Origin: Sipunculus nudus
Taxonomy: Eukaryota > Annelida > Sipuncula > Golfingiida > Sipunculidae
Reading direction: 5' to 3'
Length of the DNA stretch: 64,000 nucleotides
Assembly (NCBI GenBank): GCA_026874595.1
Contig: CM049313.1
Span: forward strand, 15,251,508 to 15,315,507
Each line of letters begins with the position of its first letter. The first letter of the stretch is position 1. Shown one piece after another: positions 12,642 to 24,199 of this stretch. Under the pieces are notes generated by a model. That model did no database searches. It was not told the DNA's origin and saw nothing but the letters and a program-made list of their open reading frames with translations. A program made the translations under genes and the position numbers.

Positions 12642-13300
12642 GCGATGGCTGTGGTGGCTATTTTGAACGTAAATGATAAACACAGTTGTGTGCAATAATT
12701 TTCCTGACATGGCCAGCTCCTACATCCTCAATAATCCTAGCTACCAGCTATTGTGACAATCAGCCGGTGAAATTCAGGGTCGGTAATATAATTTATGGAA
12801 AAACATGTCTAGTTTTCGGATTGACCAACGAGACCTTTCGAGCTTATTACTGTTCAGACTGTACCTTCTGTGATTATTTATTTTTAAATCTTTTCATTAA
12901 TTTGAAAGTTGCCAACAAACCTTTTTGAATTCATATAAAATGTAATTAGACTCATATTCTTTTTCTTCTTATTCTTCTTCTTCTTCTTATTATCATTATT
13001 ATTATATTCTGTTTTCTTACTTGCTCTACTTTGCAGGGTAAAATAATTATTAAAAAAGAATTATATTTATCCAAATTACGATAATGCATCAAGTTGCTAA
13101 GAGACAAACTACTGAACCAACCGCCAAACGGCGACAAATACATAATACCTCCGCCACCTGGTGGACGTATAATGAACTAAATGTACCCATCTGATATAAT
13201 ATGTATTACTAAAACATTTGTCACCTTTCTATGCTTCTTTGCCCATTTATTTATAACTATTGCCGGCTTCTGTTTACGTAATATTTTCATTTTTAAATAA
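12642..13300. other. Unique DNA with a TTC/TTA trinucleotide run
   Basis: An imperfect (TTC)n/(TTA)n run occupies about 12958-13008. The frames around it (80 codons at 12686-12928 plus; 63 codons at 12952-13143 minus) are not recognisable proteins. Confidence 0.5.
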
Positions 13301-13390
13301 ACATTGAAACCTGTGTAATAATACCACCTATGGGACATGCTGAAAGTGATCTTAATATACAGGTGGTATTATTAGACAGGTTCAGTTATA
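13301..13390. mobile_element. Near-palindromic ~85-bp MITE with ~25-bp TIRs
   Basis: The left arm TGAAACCTGTGTAATAATAC (continuing CACCT) is mirrored by the right arm, whose reverse complement starts TGAACCTGTCTAATAATACC (13361-13387). About 30 bp separates the arms. A further diverged arm with AGACAGGTGGTCTGTCAGAC follows to about 13465, suggesting a nested or tandem relative. Such AACCTGT-starting MITEs are, from memory, widespread in bivalves. Confidence 0.7.
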
Positions 13391-13496
13391 ACCACTGTGA
13401 TGGCATTCGGTTCACTCCTGGGTGGTCTAAATAGACAGGTGGTCTGTCAGACAGGTTCAACTGTAATTTTGTTAATAAAAGTGAGCCGGGTAAATG

Positions 13497-13552
13497 ATTC
13501 GCGAAAATTAAATGCTCGCGAAATGTCAGCTATCGCCATTCGCGGAAATATG
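13497..13552. repeat. CGCGAA-rich module, third cluster
   Basis: ATTCGCGAAAATTAAATGCT, CTCGCGAAATG and CATTCGCGGAAAT occur in 55 bp, resembling the 7.3-7.6 kb clusters. It lies just downstream of the AACCTGT MITE. Confidence 0.5.
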
Positions 13553-14570
13553 TTCTTTGGGAACAAGGCTGTATTGTGTCTACAGGATGGCCCGACAAGT
13601 GGCCATCTAGGATGGACGGCAGACATTGCGGTACACTTTGTGTATTGACGAGGTTAAAAGGGTATCTCAGTGCCTTTTATAGGCTTTATAAGAAACATTT
13701 ATCTCCATCAAATGCTATTGAATAACTGAAAATTTATGACAGGTAATAATTCCAGCAAACACGATGGGGATTTTCGTTATAAACGCTCTTTTTTGGTAAG
13801 CTGGGGAGGATAATACCAGGCTGTACCTCCACCCTGCGTGTCACTGAGCTTCAAACTGCTGCCTTAAGTAACTGCTACATCAAGATGTGAGAGTCTGAGA
13901 GATGATATATCATCACTGGCGCCTTTCTAGTCCAAAAGCGTTTACCATGACACGCAGGTAGTTTATGTATCATAGAAGTGGACATACCTATTTCTATGAG
14001 GGCCAGATATGGAACTTAGCGGACCGCATTTACCAAAATAACTATACACTTACTGAATGAAAATCTTTACTATTTTACCTGAAAGCCCGAGTGACGGTGC
14101 AGATATATACGCTGGATTTCAATTAAATCCACGTTTATGTATGATAATTTATTAATTTGTGTAAGTTTGTGGGAATCTGTTCAAATGTTCAGGTTTAGTA
14201 AGGTTGATTATCGGGGTTTTTTTGGCCTTTTTTGTCAATTTCCTGATAGTTTCTTTACGAGAAATCGAATTGTATTCTCGTTAAGGTCGTTATTATACGT
14301 GACATCGCCCTGCAAGAACGTTTACAGACCACATAGATGTCGCGCTGGTTTGCCCGCTCCTGTATGGTGTGGCACGCTCCGTACTCCATTCCTTAATTAA
14401 TGTTGTACCTCGCTTTAAACCAAGCTTTAAACGTAATCAATTGTCCTTACTTCCAATTAAAAAAAAATATATTGATACAAAAGGATCTGCATATAAAGCA
14501 TATTATGGTTATCATTTTATTATTCTTTTATTTCGGACTTTCTTTCTATAAAAACTACACTGTGGCAGTA
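13553..14570. other. No supported gene
   Basis: The small frames at 14137-14400, 14369-14551 and 14400-14618 overlap one another in different phases and show no conserved motif. No repeat was recognised. Confidence 0.5.
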
Positions 14571-14579
14571 ACTATTAAC

Positions 14580-14830
14580 ATAGCTTACTACTACTACTAC
14601 TCCAAATTCTACACATAACATTACAACACTAAAGTAACAATGATATAACGAATTCTACCACTACTTCATATAATACTTTAGCATTACCACACATATGTTG
14701 CTAGTTTAGTATTATCACCACTTCTTCAACTACTACTATCACTACTGCTGACACTTCTCCAATAACTGATACCAGTACTACTACGATTACTTTACGGCAA
14801 TGATTATACATCCACAACTATGACACTATA
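14580..14830. repeat. Degenerate (TAC/ACT)n trinucleotide tract
   Basis: About 250 bp is enriched for TACTAC and CACTAC-type triplets (TACTACTACTACTCC at 14587, then scattered ACTACTA and CCACTACTTC), consistent with a decayed trinucleotide array. Confidence 0.6.
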
Positions 14831-16260
14831 TACTTGCTATTACCGTACTCTTCTGATTGCTAAACGAAGTAGGCTTAGATCTATATGATCAGTGTGGCTT
14901 GTGAGTGCGAAAATTTTTTGAAAATTCTCTTTGAATTTAGATAAACGTTTTCTGGAAAAATGATTCGTGCACAATAAAGATATAATTTTGAATGGATCGG
15001 TTTAACTGAAATGCAAATCTTGATCCAGTCAAATATGTTTCTTTTCGTCTGCTGTCTTGTGTGTTCTCCTTAAACATCATTTCCAAAAATATATAGATCC
15101 TATCCTTATTTTAATCGGTTCGTTCTTGGTCAAAAGTCCACTCTTGCCATCAAAATGCAATAGAATTTTAAGATAATTTGTGGACAAGCAAATGTTTTAT
15201 CCTTCTAGTTCATGGACACCGAGTTAGATAATGACGTTATCGTGTTTACGTCGTCAGAACAATAACGCCTTCGCGATGACGTCACTATGTATCCGAATTT
15301 GGCTAGCAGTGCGCTATGGACCCAAGCTGGCTTCAAATTGTGTTTCATGTCAATATCACTAACAGTTTTAAAAAATCTTTAGTCCGTTAACGGAACCCAA
15401 GGGATACGGAAAAGGTTTATTCGTATGAAAATAATCATGTTAAAAAAAACAGTTTATCCCTATGGTGTGGCTATTCCCACCGGAATAAACGTTCCGACCT
15501 TAATCATAAAACGTGATTGATGATGGACAGTTTAATAATACGGATGAGTTGAGTTTGTCATCGCTTATGGATAAATACGACCTACGGCATCGAAGGCAGA
15601 AGAAATTAGGTGCCGCAAGTTATCCTTTATATAGTTCCTTTGGTCGCTTCAACCGAAATAAAACCACTTACTGTGCCTTCATGGTGAATTCATCCATTTT
15701 ACATTTCTCCTTTGCGCCTTATAACATAAATTGTCCAACAAGTCTACCATCACGTGCTGGACTTTGTCAGGAAATCAACATCCGATGAAGGACCCAAAAA
15801 GTGCACTCCAAGGCAAGCTGGGAAAATAAAAGCATAGTCAGCCATTCCTGCCGAATAACATCCATTCAGCGTTACTCTATAGACGTGACTGACAACTTCT
15901 TTTGATGTTTTTTTTTTAACATTATCTGGCAGTTCAAAGAGTTAGTTGAGGCTTGAACGTGGATTAAAGTCAGATTTGATTTACTCTGACCTGAGTTGAC
16001 CAAATGATTGACACCTCGTAGGACAACCTTTTCAAAAGCAATAACTGGTGGAGCAATATTCGTCGTTTATTTCGTTTATGTCCGCAATGATGCGTTGTGG
16101 GACGTATCTCCTCTTGACATTGCATGGGGTGCAATTAGATCATTTTTATTAAACTTTTTGGGTTTCATGTTTACTATGCATGGGACAGCTGTGAACAGGA
16201 AATCAAAATGATTAAGATAGTAAAGACTATGTTTATGACACATATGTAAACCAAAGGAAG
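14831..16260. other. No supported gene; contains a palindromic CRE site
   Basis: TGACGTCA, the full CREB/ATF palindrome, is at 15277-15284 in a locally CpG-richer patch. The 91-codon plus frame at 15513-15788 begins at a non-ATG codon and is not recognised. Confidence 0.4.
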
Positions 16261-16269
16261 CCACCCTTA

Positions 16270-16530
16270 CAATGATGATAAAGATGATGTTAATGATGCT
16301 GATGAGGACCATTGTGATTTTAATGACGATTATTGGCGATCATCCTGTCAATCGTGAAGACATAGAAATCGATTACCAAAATGACGATGATCAAACGACG
16401 ACAGCAACGACGTTATTGATCGTGACGACGGCGACGTTGATTATGTTATTGGAGATGATTACGATGAATATGATGATGTGGATGACAAACGAAGACTACA
16501 GCAATGACATAACCTCCGGCGATGATGTAA
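16270..16530 (+). repeat. Degenerate (GAT)n / (ACG)n trinucleotide tract
   Basis: GATGATAAAGATGATGTTAA, GACGACAGCAACGAC and ATGATGATGTGGATGAC runs cover about 260 bp. The overlapping 87-codon frame, rich in Met/Asp/Thr, is a translation of this simple sequence. Confidence 0.75.
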
Positions 16531-17924
16531 CATAACGATATTTCTTTCGGTACGGTAGATAGCTATAAAAGCCATTCATATTTGATGGTATAGGTTTTGT
16601 TTAACAAGAGGAAGTTTGCATAGACAGCCAAGCAGAATATTGATCCAAGTATAACTTTAATGGGGACATGGAGAATTTTCCAAACTTATCCCTCAGGAAC
16701 TGATAAGATATTGCTGAAAAATACGAACCCCTCAATTCTGTCATCCGATGTATCTTATTACAAGATGTAGTCGTTCAGCTGGGTAATTGAGACTCGGAAG
16801 ACACATATTTATTTTCCAGGTTGCTGCATGTTCGTCCACGTGGATAACAGGACAAAGAAACGAGACCAGCTCTGGTCGTCAATAATTGAGTTTTAGAAGC
16901 GTTTAATGGCAGAAAATTGTAGAAATAAATACTGGTCTGTCCAGTTCACATACAACTCAGCTTTCCTAGGATTTAAACTGCAAAGGTAGGTTTTATTAAT
17001 ATGTCGGCACAAAATGTTTTAGTCGTTCTTGTGTGTCTTATTACTTTTTTTATGAGCACGATCTCTAACACGTACAACTTTTAAGTTTGAAAATGTTCCT
17101 TGCGGTAAACCGAAAAATAAAATCATGCCACATAGGTGTCACTGTTAATTCCCTTACATCTTAACTGATGTTTTATCTGAACAGAGATCAGTCATATTTA
17201 TTGCAGTGATTTAAATCCAGCTGAGTTAAAACGTTTATTGAACAGGCTCGCCCATGGGTTCATCAGGTGTCATAGTAGCCCGAATTAAACGGACTCTACA
17301 TTATTTCGCCTACGGGTTACCCTTTTTCAGTTTACCCCCCGGTAATCTGGAATCGATTTTACCTCCGCACTGTTCAGAATACCCCGTCGCTGATTTAACT
17401 AATTGATAACTTTTATGCTTTATACTCATGATATATTATATATATAAACTATGTGAAAGATAAGAGATTTAAAAGCTTCAACCAATCTGTTAAAAAAATG
17501 TCGCAAAATATTAGTTATATTGTAAATTATACTTTTGTTGACTCAAGCACTTCACCAAAGCAAATAACATCCAAATATAAGTTATACAAAGAATCTACCT
17601 ACTTTGAGAAATCTAGAAACAAAATTTATATGTGCATATAAACAAACATAAAGAAACAACTGTTTTGATTAGGTAATCTGAAATCGATTTTAAGTCAATA
17701 TTGAGGAAACTGTATATCTTTTTGATAACATTTAAACGCCATTGTTGCGTTTCATTTAAAAGCGACTGATTGGTTCTTTAGTATCGTAAATATTTATATT
17801 TGTTGTTGTTGGGGGTAACCGCCTCCATTTTTTAAATGCTAGCTTAATCAAGCATATGTAGGTCTGCAGAATACTATTCCGGTTTCAGATTACGGCACAC
17901 GCTTCCTCTCATTTTTATATCCTG
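16531..17924. other. No supported gene; one acceptor-like site
   Basis: TTTATTTTCCAG near 16808-16819 is a good-looking 3' splice site followed by a 24-codon frame (CCMFVHVDNRTKKRDQLW and on to a stop). It is too short to call a terminal exon. The rest is AT-rich with no repeat recognised. Confidence 0.4.
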
Positions 17925-18077
17925 GTGTTTACCAGGCCCGATGACTACTGCACCTGTGGGCTCATACCACCGATGAGCCCCCGACCGTGACAAATCTCAC
18001 CGCCTCGGCTGAGATTCGAACTCCCGACCTCCCGGCTTTGAATCCAGTGCTATACCCCTGAGCCACAGAAGCTGGCA
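17925..18077 (-). mobile_element. tRNA-derived SINE (CAGCTTCT-head family), minus strand
   Basis: On the minus strand the segment begins TGCCAGCTTCTGTGGCTCAG. It has an A-box TGGCTCAGGGGTATAGCA (18048-18065) and a B-box GAGTTCGAATCTC (18011-18023), followed by a non-tRNA body with TGAGCCC/GGGCTCA stems. The head matches the plus-strand head at 62146 (CCAGCTTCT, GCTCAG-GGTA-AGCAC, GAGCCGGGA), so two members of one SINE family flank much of the window. Strong A and B boxes indicate it was Pol III-competent; no intact cloverleaf is proposed. Confidence 0.75.
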
Positions 18078-18628
18078 GTGTCATAAATATTATAAAATAT
18101 GTAATTATGAATGTAAGGCTGGTAAAAAGGGACAGACGCCTTGTCTCTTGATCTAGAACGGCTAGATGGTTGCAAAATATAAATATTGTTTCATCTTACA
18201 CTTTTCCCACATGCGGCGTATTTTCCTTTGTTCTAACTCTACCTTCAAATCAACTTGCAATACAGCTAGGGTGATTTTTTTTTCAAATAAGGGACACACA
18301 CGGCGTTTTTTATTCTGATTAGCATAATATCTCCATCCGACTGGACATAGCTTACCGGGAGACCTATGGAAAATCATGGTAAATTAAACGCTGTGTGAGA
18401 GCCCTGGGAGATCATATCAGAAAAAAATGTCGCTCGGCTTCCCCTCATGCCATGCATGATCCACGCCTCTATAGCTTTGCGTGATGCATAATATTTAACT
18501 TGGCTATAACTAATACTAGGCCTTTGGTCCCAAAGTATTGTAGCGTCAGCCTGTGTGGTCATATATAATTTTTAGGGAGTAACTGTTCATACTGGTAGAA
18601 CAGATTAAAGATGCTGACCCAAACCCTA

Positions 18629-18632
<4 letters not shown>
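18078..18632. other. No supported gene
   Basis: The small overlapping minus-strand frames (18162-18377 and 18374-18562) are unrecognised. No repeat was seen before the TA array. Confidence 0.5.

Positions 18633-18696
<64 letters not shown>
18633..18696. repeat. (TA)n microsatellite
   Basis: An uninterrupted TA run of about 64 bp, translated as YIYIYI in the minus-strand frame overlapping it. Confidence 0.97.
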
Positions 18697-18701
<5 letters not shown>

Positions 18702-20559
18702 AACGAATTGAAACTTGCAAGGAGTTGCTGCTATATGCCAGACCAGGCTTCTGTGCGATCCCTCGGTCATTAAAAACATCTAGTTATGGAAATATGAATC
18801 ATATAATTGATATATACATTGTCAGAGGGGTCATACACCCGGTAACGTCTATTCAGATCATGTGCTAATTACCCGAAATAATATTTCTATCATTGTCCTT
18901 CAGGTGATATTTCAGGGTGTCTATATACAAAGGATACTGTTTTCATTTCCCGGCTCGGTAGAAATTGGAATCACGTATTTAATTTACCCTTGGCTGGACC
19001 ATGCAGTAATTAGTCTCGAAACAGGAACCCACGTCCGCCCACTGTTGACCTGTATATGTAAATGACGTCAATCTCTCTTGCAGGTAAACAATGGGCCCTC
19101 GCGAAATACACCGAAACCATAGTGAACTCTCTGCGTCAGGGAGCATTCTAACTTAACGTTCTTGTAGAGTAAAAAAGAACGTTTTCCCAACCTGTTGCGA
19201 TTTTTCATTTTCTCATATTTATTTTGACATGATTACAGAGTATCTTTAGGTTCTTATACATGCCGTCTATTAAAATATAACATTTACTTAAACAATGAAA
19301 GATAAAATAGAGGAGATTAAAAAAGAAAAATAGAAATTATTATAATAAATAGTCCAGAGTGGTGTGTATGTGTGTGTGTGTGTGGGGGGGTGGGGGGGGT
19401 TGTTTGTGTCGTCACCGGCGACCAGTCCCGGTTTTCAATATACACTGTATAACCATGCAAAGCCAAAGCCTCCCTCATAAATATGCTACCATATGGGTTC
19501 TCAAATGAAGCATCAAGAAATCTTTTTCCTTAGAGTGTGGTTTTTATGTGATCGAGCTGATATAATAGGAAGGTTCAGGATAGTTTCTAACATTACGCAT
19601 TGAAATTGAATGGATAGAAAAAGCTAAAAAAAAAAAAAAAAACATATTCAGTACATTAAATATTTCACACCTATGCGTTACACAGTCGCAGAATAACTCA
19701 CCTAAACGACGGTAGAGTACTTTGGTCGTGAGTAAAGTACAATGCAGGGGGTTATGTTTTAAAGCCAGCTATTCACCTAACTTTTCAGCAGGATTTATGT
19801 GATTTCTGGCTTACCCCTCGTACGTACATCTACATGAACTCCTATTCAGTAAAGTTCTTATAACGCCTTTTTTAATGGTTGTATGAGGTTTTTTACCAAC
19901 AAGATGTTAGTAAACACAGCAATGATGACAAACTTAAAAACAGTGTAACTAAGGTGGTTGATTACATAAATTCGCGGAAGCTGAAAGATCCGTAGTTGTA
20001 ATATGCCCTTGACAAAGCACTAGTTCGTCTGACCTGCTGCCAGATGTCCTTATTGAAAATGTTTTGATTATTTCGGCGGACCCCCACCTGTTATAAAAGC
20101 ATGGATATAAACAAAACGAACATCATGTGTGCAGTGGGTTCGGCATTTTCTGGGGTTTTTTTTAATAGAGGACTCAAGGGATTTTATTTTGTTTACAGAC
20201 GTGAGATATCGGAAAAGACTCTTTTAAGTAGCAGATGTGAAGATCTATACTCAATATCATCTAATGCATACTTTATTGAAGAAAACATTTCCTTGATAAA
20301 TACCTGAGTCAATTTTAAAGCATATATTAACTTTTTTTAGTTTTCGGCGGTTCATTGTAATATACTTTTTGTTGTGATTTGTTATTTTTGCCCAAGGCTA
20401 TATTTAGGATCCAATCATAACGTTCGTCTATTGCATTTCATCTTGGTAAACAGCCGATTATCTTGACATTAGGCTAAGAGTAATAGATCAGCCCAAACGA
20501 ACTCACGTGAGTTCACTAACAACTGCAAAATCGGTCTTCATGGTACCGAGTCATTTCCC
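18697..20559. other. No supported gene; (TG)n/(G)n tract, poly-A run and 16-bp palindrome
   Basis: A TG run grading into G runs lies at about 19365-19400 and a poly-A run at about 19625-19642. TGACGTCA is at 19063-19070. A perfect 16-bp palindrome GAACTCACGTGAGTTC with a central E-box is at 20499-20514. Small frames are unrecognised. Confidence 0.5.
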
Positions 20560-20869
20560 GTATCACGGACAAGTTAGCTTGTTTTCATACGGTCAGAAAT
20601 TCAACAAACATGCGGCGGGCATAGTTAAAACAATATTTCTCGTGAATGGTAGGTGTTGTTACAGAGTATACTAAAAATATATATAACGATTGGTGTGATT
20701 TAGGTCAAGTGACAGCTTACTTTTAGGACATTAGGCATTGTCAAAAATGACGACAATATTGCATCCTCATCGAGCCTAACAATGTGGTGCTCGTTGCAAG
20801 ATGTAAAAACACTTTGACGCCAGTACGCTTGGCGTAGACTCTCTAATGTCAGAAGGCCGAAAAGGCGCT
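20560..20869 (+). repeat. Dispersed repeat family B, copy 1
   Basis: This segment, with blocks such as CGGTCAGAAATTCA, TTGTCAAAAATGACGA and ATGTCAGAAGGCCGAAAAGG, recurs at 33745-34084 in the same orientation and at 27079-27215 inverted. All copies stop at a shared GGCGCT, which suggests a defined element end. Identity is patchy, so the copies are old. No TIR or coding capacity was recognised. Confidence 0.65.
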
Positions 20870-20990
20870 ACTACAGTTCATGATTGCTGGATTATCGCCA
20901 ACCGCCTGTAAGAACGCTTTGGAATCCAATTTAATAAAATGTTATGATTACGTAATTATGTAATATAATTATATGATATTATTATATACT

Positions 20991-21158
20991 ACAGTAATTC
21001 CTCGCCTAACGCCCACCTCTGTGCAACGACCACCTCAAAATAACCACCTCTTGATTCGTTTTTGCTCTTGATAAAAGACCTTGCTTAGACGACCTCCGCG
21101 AAAATGCGACCTCTTTATCGAGATCCTATTGGTAGTCGTAGTTTTAGGGTTTTACTGT
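20991..21158. mobile_element. ~166-bp Tc1/pogo-type MITE
   Basis: The ends read CAGTAATTCCTCG and (right end inverted) CAGTAAAACCCTA, and are flanked by TA on both sides (TA-CAG...CTG-TA), the TA target duplication of the Tc1/mariner/pogo superfamily. The interior has repeated GACCACCTC motifs. It is non-autonomous with no transposase. Sequence similarity to Tigger-like CAGTA-AACC ends is from memory. Confidence 0.65.
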
Positions 21159-21159
21159 A

Positions 21160-21670
21160 TATAATAAAATTATATTATATAGTTATGTTGCTTGGTTACT
21201 TTCACCCTCATTCTATAGACAATTTCATCAATACTGAAAACATCAACACCATGGGGTGCAAATCGACGTTTGAACTGTGTTGGGAAAACATTGTTTCCTT
21301 ATTATTATAACACAATCTTGGAAAATTGAATTATATTTAAGAATTATGGCAGTAAAGTAAGAAAACGTGAATAGAGCCGCGAAACCACAGCTATAGATTA
21401 AAACCTGAGTGTTTATATACTGTTTTCACCAGAGAATATGCCAGTATTTAAAACACACAGCGTGGCTGAGCGAGTTGAACTGCGGGATGAACTCCGCCTG
21501 TAGCATTTGCTATCGTCTGAGACTGGAATCAGCCGATAAAGCATCTCTCTGTGTAAAGAAATGAATCTGACAAATACAAGTTTCCACGTTTGTTCACGTC
21601 AGACTATATTGCTTCAGTTTGCTGAGTGATGTACAATAAAGTAGGTCTACATGCCTTTTTAAGTTGATAT
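21160..21670. other. No supported gene; weak tRNA-like SINE trace
   Basis: TGGCTGAGCGAGTTGAAC at 21464-21481 resembles an A-box, and GAGACTGGAATC at 21520-21531 a degraded B-box. This may be a decayed SINE head on the plus strand, but support is weak. Confidence 0.35.
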
Positions 21671-21673
21671 CAT

Positions 21674-22185
21674 TTAAAGGGACATAATAAGGAGCAATAT
21701 TATACCTATTCTTTCACAAATATCAGTTCATTTTTTCTTTATACAAAAGTTTCCCAGCAAAACCATCCCAGCACACAGTCTCAGTACCTCGCATACGGCT
21801 GTTTAACACCTTGTTATGGCTCTGTGTTTTGGTAAACACAGTCACCGTGTGTCTGTATACCATAATAAGGCCGTGTGACCGGAGGTCCGATTGTGCGTTG
21901 CAACACGCTCTTTTTACAGCCAGCGGGAACATGTATCACATTTTGGGCCAGGTCAGTCAGGGTATCTTCTGATTGACACGTATTTGGCTCTGCGATGGAC
22001 ACTGCCCCATGCACTGTACTTATGTTGACACCTGTGATCGCGCCCGCTCCACTGTTTAAAACACTCGTTTACTCGTAAGCAAACGGTTTCAAGGCAATGT
22101 TTTGGCAGGTACAGATTTATTTTAAAGGGAAAAGGCTATTTTTCGTGTTAATTCAACATGCCTCATAGGTGATTGGGCCCCTTCA
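21674..22185 (-). mobile_element. ~510-bp TIR element, family A, copy 2
   Basis: The reverse-orientation copy of the 12139-12641 element. On the plus strand it begins TTAAAGGGACATAATAAGGA and ends GATTGGGCCCCTTCAA. The internal blocks AAAACCATCCCAGCACACAG and TGATCGCGCCCGCTCCACTG match copies 1 and 3 when inverted. The two small minus-strand frames inside are repeat translations. Length agrees with the other full copies (about 503-512 bp). Confidence 0.75.
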
Positions 22186-23237
22186 ATAAAAATGTTTGAA
22201 ATATGTGTTATTGAAGTTATAAGACGAGAGTTTGACTGAATTGAATCAATTGAAGTAAAATGAAGGTAAAGCACGATGCAACATGAGAATTAGTTATGTG
22301 TGTATATACTTGTGTCTATAAGATCAGCTTCACAGAGCGGTTCTTCATAACACCCGTTCACAGGATGTGATGGTAAATCATAATAGAAATATTGTGTATC
22401 TTACAATTAGGCATCATACCATATATATTCGTTTTAGAAACGATCTAGGGCAACATAAACTATTAAAAAAATGCAATAACGCATTTATATACACATGCTC
22501 GAATTTTGTTAATTTATGTTAATTTTGAAGGCCAAACCTGTGTCTTTATAAATTTAATTGTCAAGCTTATATTTGCGTGAAGAGCAATGCAGGGAGATTT
22601 CTAAGTGCCGATACAAATTCCTCACGGGAAAAAAACATATATGCACCTGAACCTACTCATATGCGCTTACGTGACTTTTATATTTATAATGATAAGATAG
22701 AAAGACACATCACTTATGCCTGCGTTATAGTACCGGGCTGTGTCATATTTGCTTGGTCGTCAATAAGCAGACGTTTGACAGACAAGGTAGCCCAGGCGAG
22801 CGACAGGCAATTTCCCGGCTTCGGGCTTTGTTATTTGTCACCCTTTAGCATTTGATCTTTATCTCAAAGATGTTTTATTGTGGAATGCCTGGTGCATCCC
22901 TTGCTGTCTATTAATCAACCTCTCTGTCTGTATCTGGTTATCTCTGCGTCAAGCAATCTGGTTTTATAAGTACAGCAGGTTTACCGAATGATTCATTGTA
23001 AACTGTCGTGGTATTAAATTTGATATAAATATATAACCACTGCATTTTACCTCTGCATACCTGAAAATGATTATATTGTGATCGACAATGATCAAATCCA
23101 AATACGGTTTATTTAATAACATTTCTAAAAAAAATGCTCAACATAACATCAGGATTATTAAACAATGTTAAGAAGATATAAGATATAGATCTTACAATAT
23201 TTATATATATATTAAGATGAAATAGGAGATAGATCTT

Positions 23238-23240
<3 letters not shown>
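22186..23240. other. No supported gene
   Basis: AT-rich. A 92-codon plus frame (22577-22855) starts on a GTG codon and is unrecognised. Just before the TA array, AGATCTTA-A-ATAT is duplicated about 45 bp apart. Confidence 0.5.

Positions 23241-23311
<71 letters not shown>
23241..23311. repeat. (TA)n microsatellite
   Basis: An almost pure TA run of about 70 bp lying 65 bp to the left of the 23376-23901 TIR element. The right end of that element also abuts TATATA, consistent with insertion at TA-rich DNA. Confidence 0.97.
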
Positions 23312-23315
<4 letters not shown>

Positions 23316-23375
23316 GAAGGTAGTGTTACCCTCCGATGAAAAGTGCTCTATGGCCTACAAGCTAGGCCAGAGCGG

Positions 23376-23901
23376 TATAACTCTGAAGAAAAACAACACT
23401 GTTAATTCACAACAGACTGTTTCACGGCAAAAGTATATTTGCCTTTTATATTGTATATTTGCCTTGTATATTGTGTATTTTCACAGTATATGTGTATTTT
23501 TATCATATCATATGTATACTACTGATATGTTCACTGCTTCCAAGGCCCTATTAGACATCATTTCAATATGCTGATTGAGCATCCTGGTTATATCTTTGTA
23601 TTATATTTACTATTTACTACTTTATATAACCTCTTTGCCCTGCCCTGTTATGTTCCAGTATCGCACGTGTACCCCGACCAATCCTATTGTGCACCCGAGA
23701 ACAATAGGATCAGTGTCAGTCTTTCACATGCCCCCCCCCCCGACCCGAATCGCACAAAGCATAATCTCGTAATCTCGTAAAGTCTCGGCTTTTCAAACCA
23801 CGACGTTCGCTTCATTCTAACCACATTCACCTGATGATCGGGTCGCATCCCGTGAAACAGTCTGTTGTGAATTAACAGTGTTGTTTTTCTTCAGAGTTAT
23901 A
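23376..23901. mobile_element. 526-bp element with perfect 51-bp TIRs and a ribozyme-like fold
   Basis: Positions 23377-23427 are the exact reverse complement of 23850-23900 (ends ATAACTCTGAAGAAAAACAA), a 51-bp perfect inverted repeat that extends by one further base each side. TA flanks the ends, fitting a Tc1/mariner-like or TA-targeting MITE. The ~420-bp interior is AT-rich on the left, has an 11-base C run at 23731-23741, and just before the right TIR carries a hammerhead-like motif (23825-23872). The two small frames at 23568-23780 are unrecognised. Perfect TIRs suggest a young insertion or gene conversion between the arms. No transposase is encoded. Confidence 0.85.
23825..23872 (+). ncRNA. 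Candidate type I hammerhead ribozyme
   Basis: All parts of the hammerhead core are in order. Stem I 5' strand is ATTCAC (23825-23830), followed by CTGATGA (23831-23837). Stem II is CGGG/CCCG (23839-23842/23849-23852) with loop TCGCAT. Then comes GAA (23854-23856), stem III ACA/TGT (23857-23859/23863-23865) with loop GTC, a GTT cleavage triplet ending at T23866, and stem I 3' strand GTGAAT (23867-23872). The fold is open at stem I, so type I. Weak point: the usually G-C pair at the base of stem II (10.1/11.1) is T-T (23838, 23853), and U at the cleavage site is less favoured than C or A, so activity may be reduced. In animals such ribozymes are known from Penelope-like elements and retrozymes. 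Confidence 0.5.
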
Positions 23902-23915
23902 TATATACATATGTA

Positions 23916-23940
23916 TATATATATGTGTGTGTGTGTGTGT
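23916..23940. repeat. (AT)n-(GT)n microsatellite
   Basis: Short TATATATATG grading into a GTGTGTGTGT run immediately right of the TIR element. Confidence 0.85.
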
Positions 23941-24088
23941 TTTCCATTGTTGATTTACAAATCAAAATAGAGCGGATACATGCATAGAAACGTAGTCACA
24001 ACAGATGTATGCTGTCACTTTCTGATTCAATAGAGACTTTGATAATATCGAGAACGGGACGAGATTACTTATCAGTCTAAGCGTGGAT

Positions 24089-24108
24089 CCCCCCCCCCCC
24101 CCCCCCCC
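24089..24108. repeat. 20-base poly-C run
   Basis: Twenty consecutive C, translated as a poly-glycine run in the overlapping minus-strand frame. Homopolymer length in the assembly may be uncertain. Confidence 0.95.
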
Positions 24109-24199
24109 GTCTTTGGTCAATACAGTCCTGATGTTGGTATTGAGTAAAGTAAATCTGCTCTCAGTATTATATGGACGAGAACAAGATGGGTAGATGGAG

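Noticed and set aside
12360-12710. 116-codon minus-strand frame
   Set aside because: It lies mostly inside the family A repeat (12139-12641), whose other copies do not keep the frame open.
18005-18077. Functional tRNA gene on the minus strand
   Set aside because: Good A and B boxes, but the sequence continues into a non-tRNA body and a second copy at 62.1 kb shows it is a SINE head.
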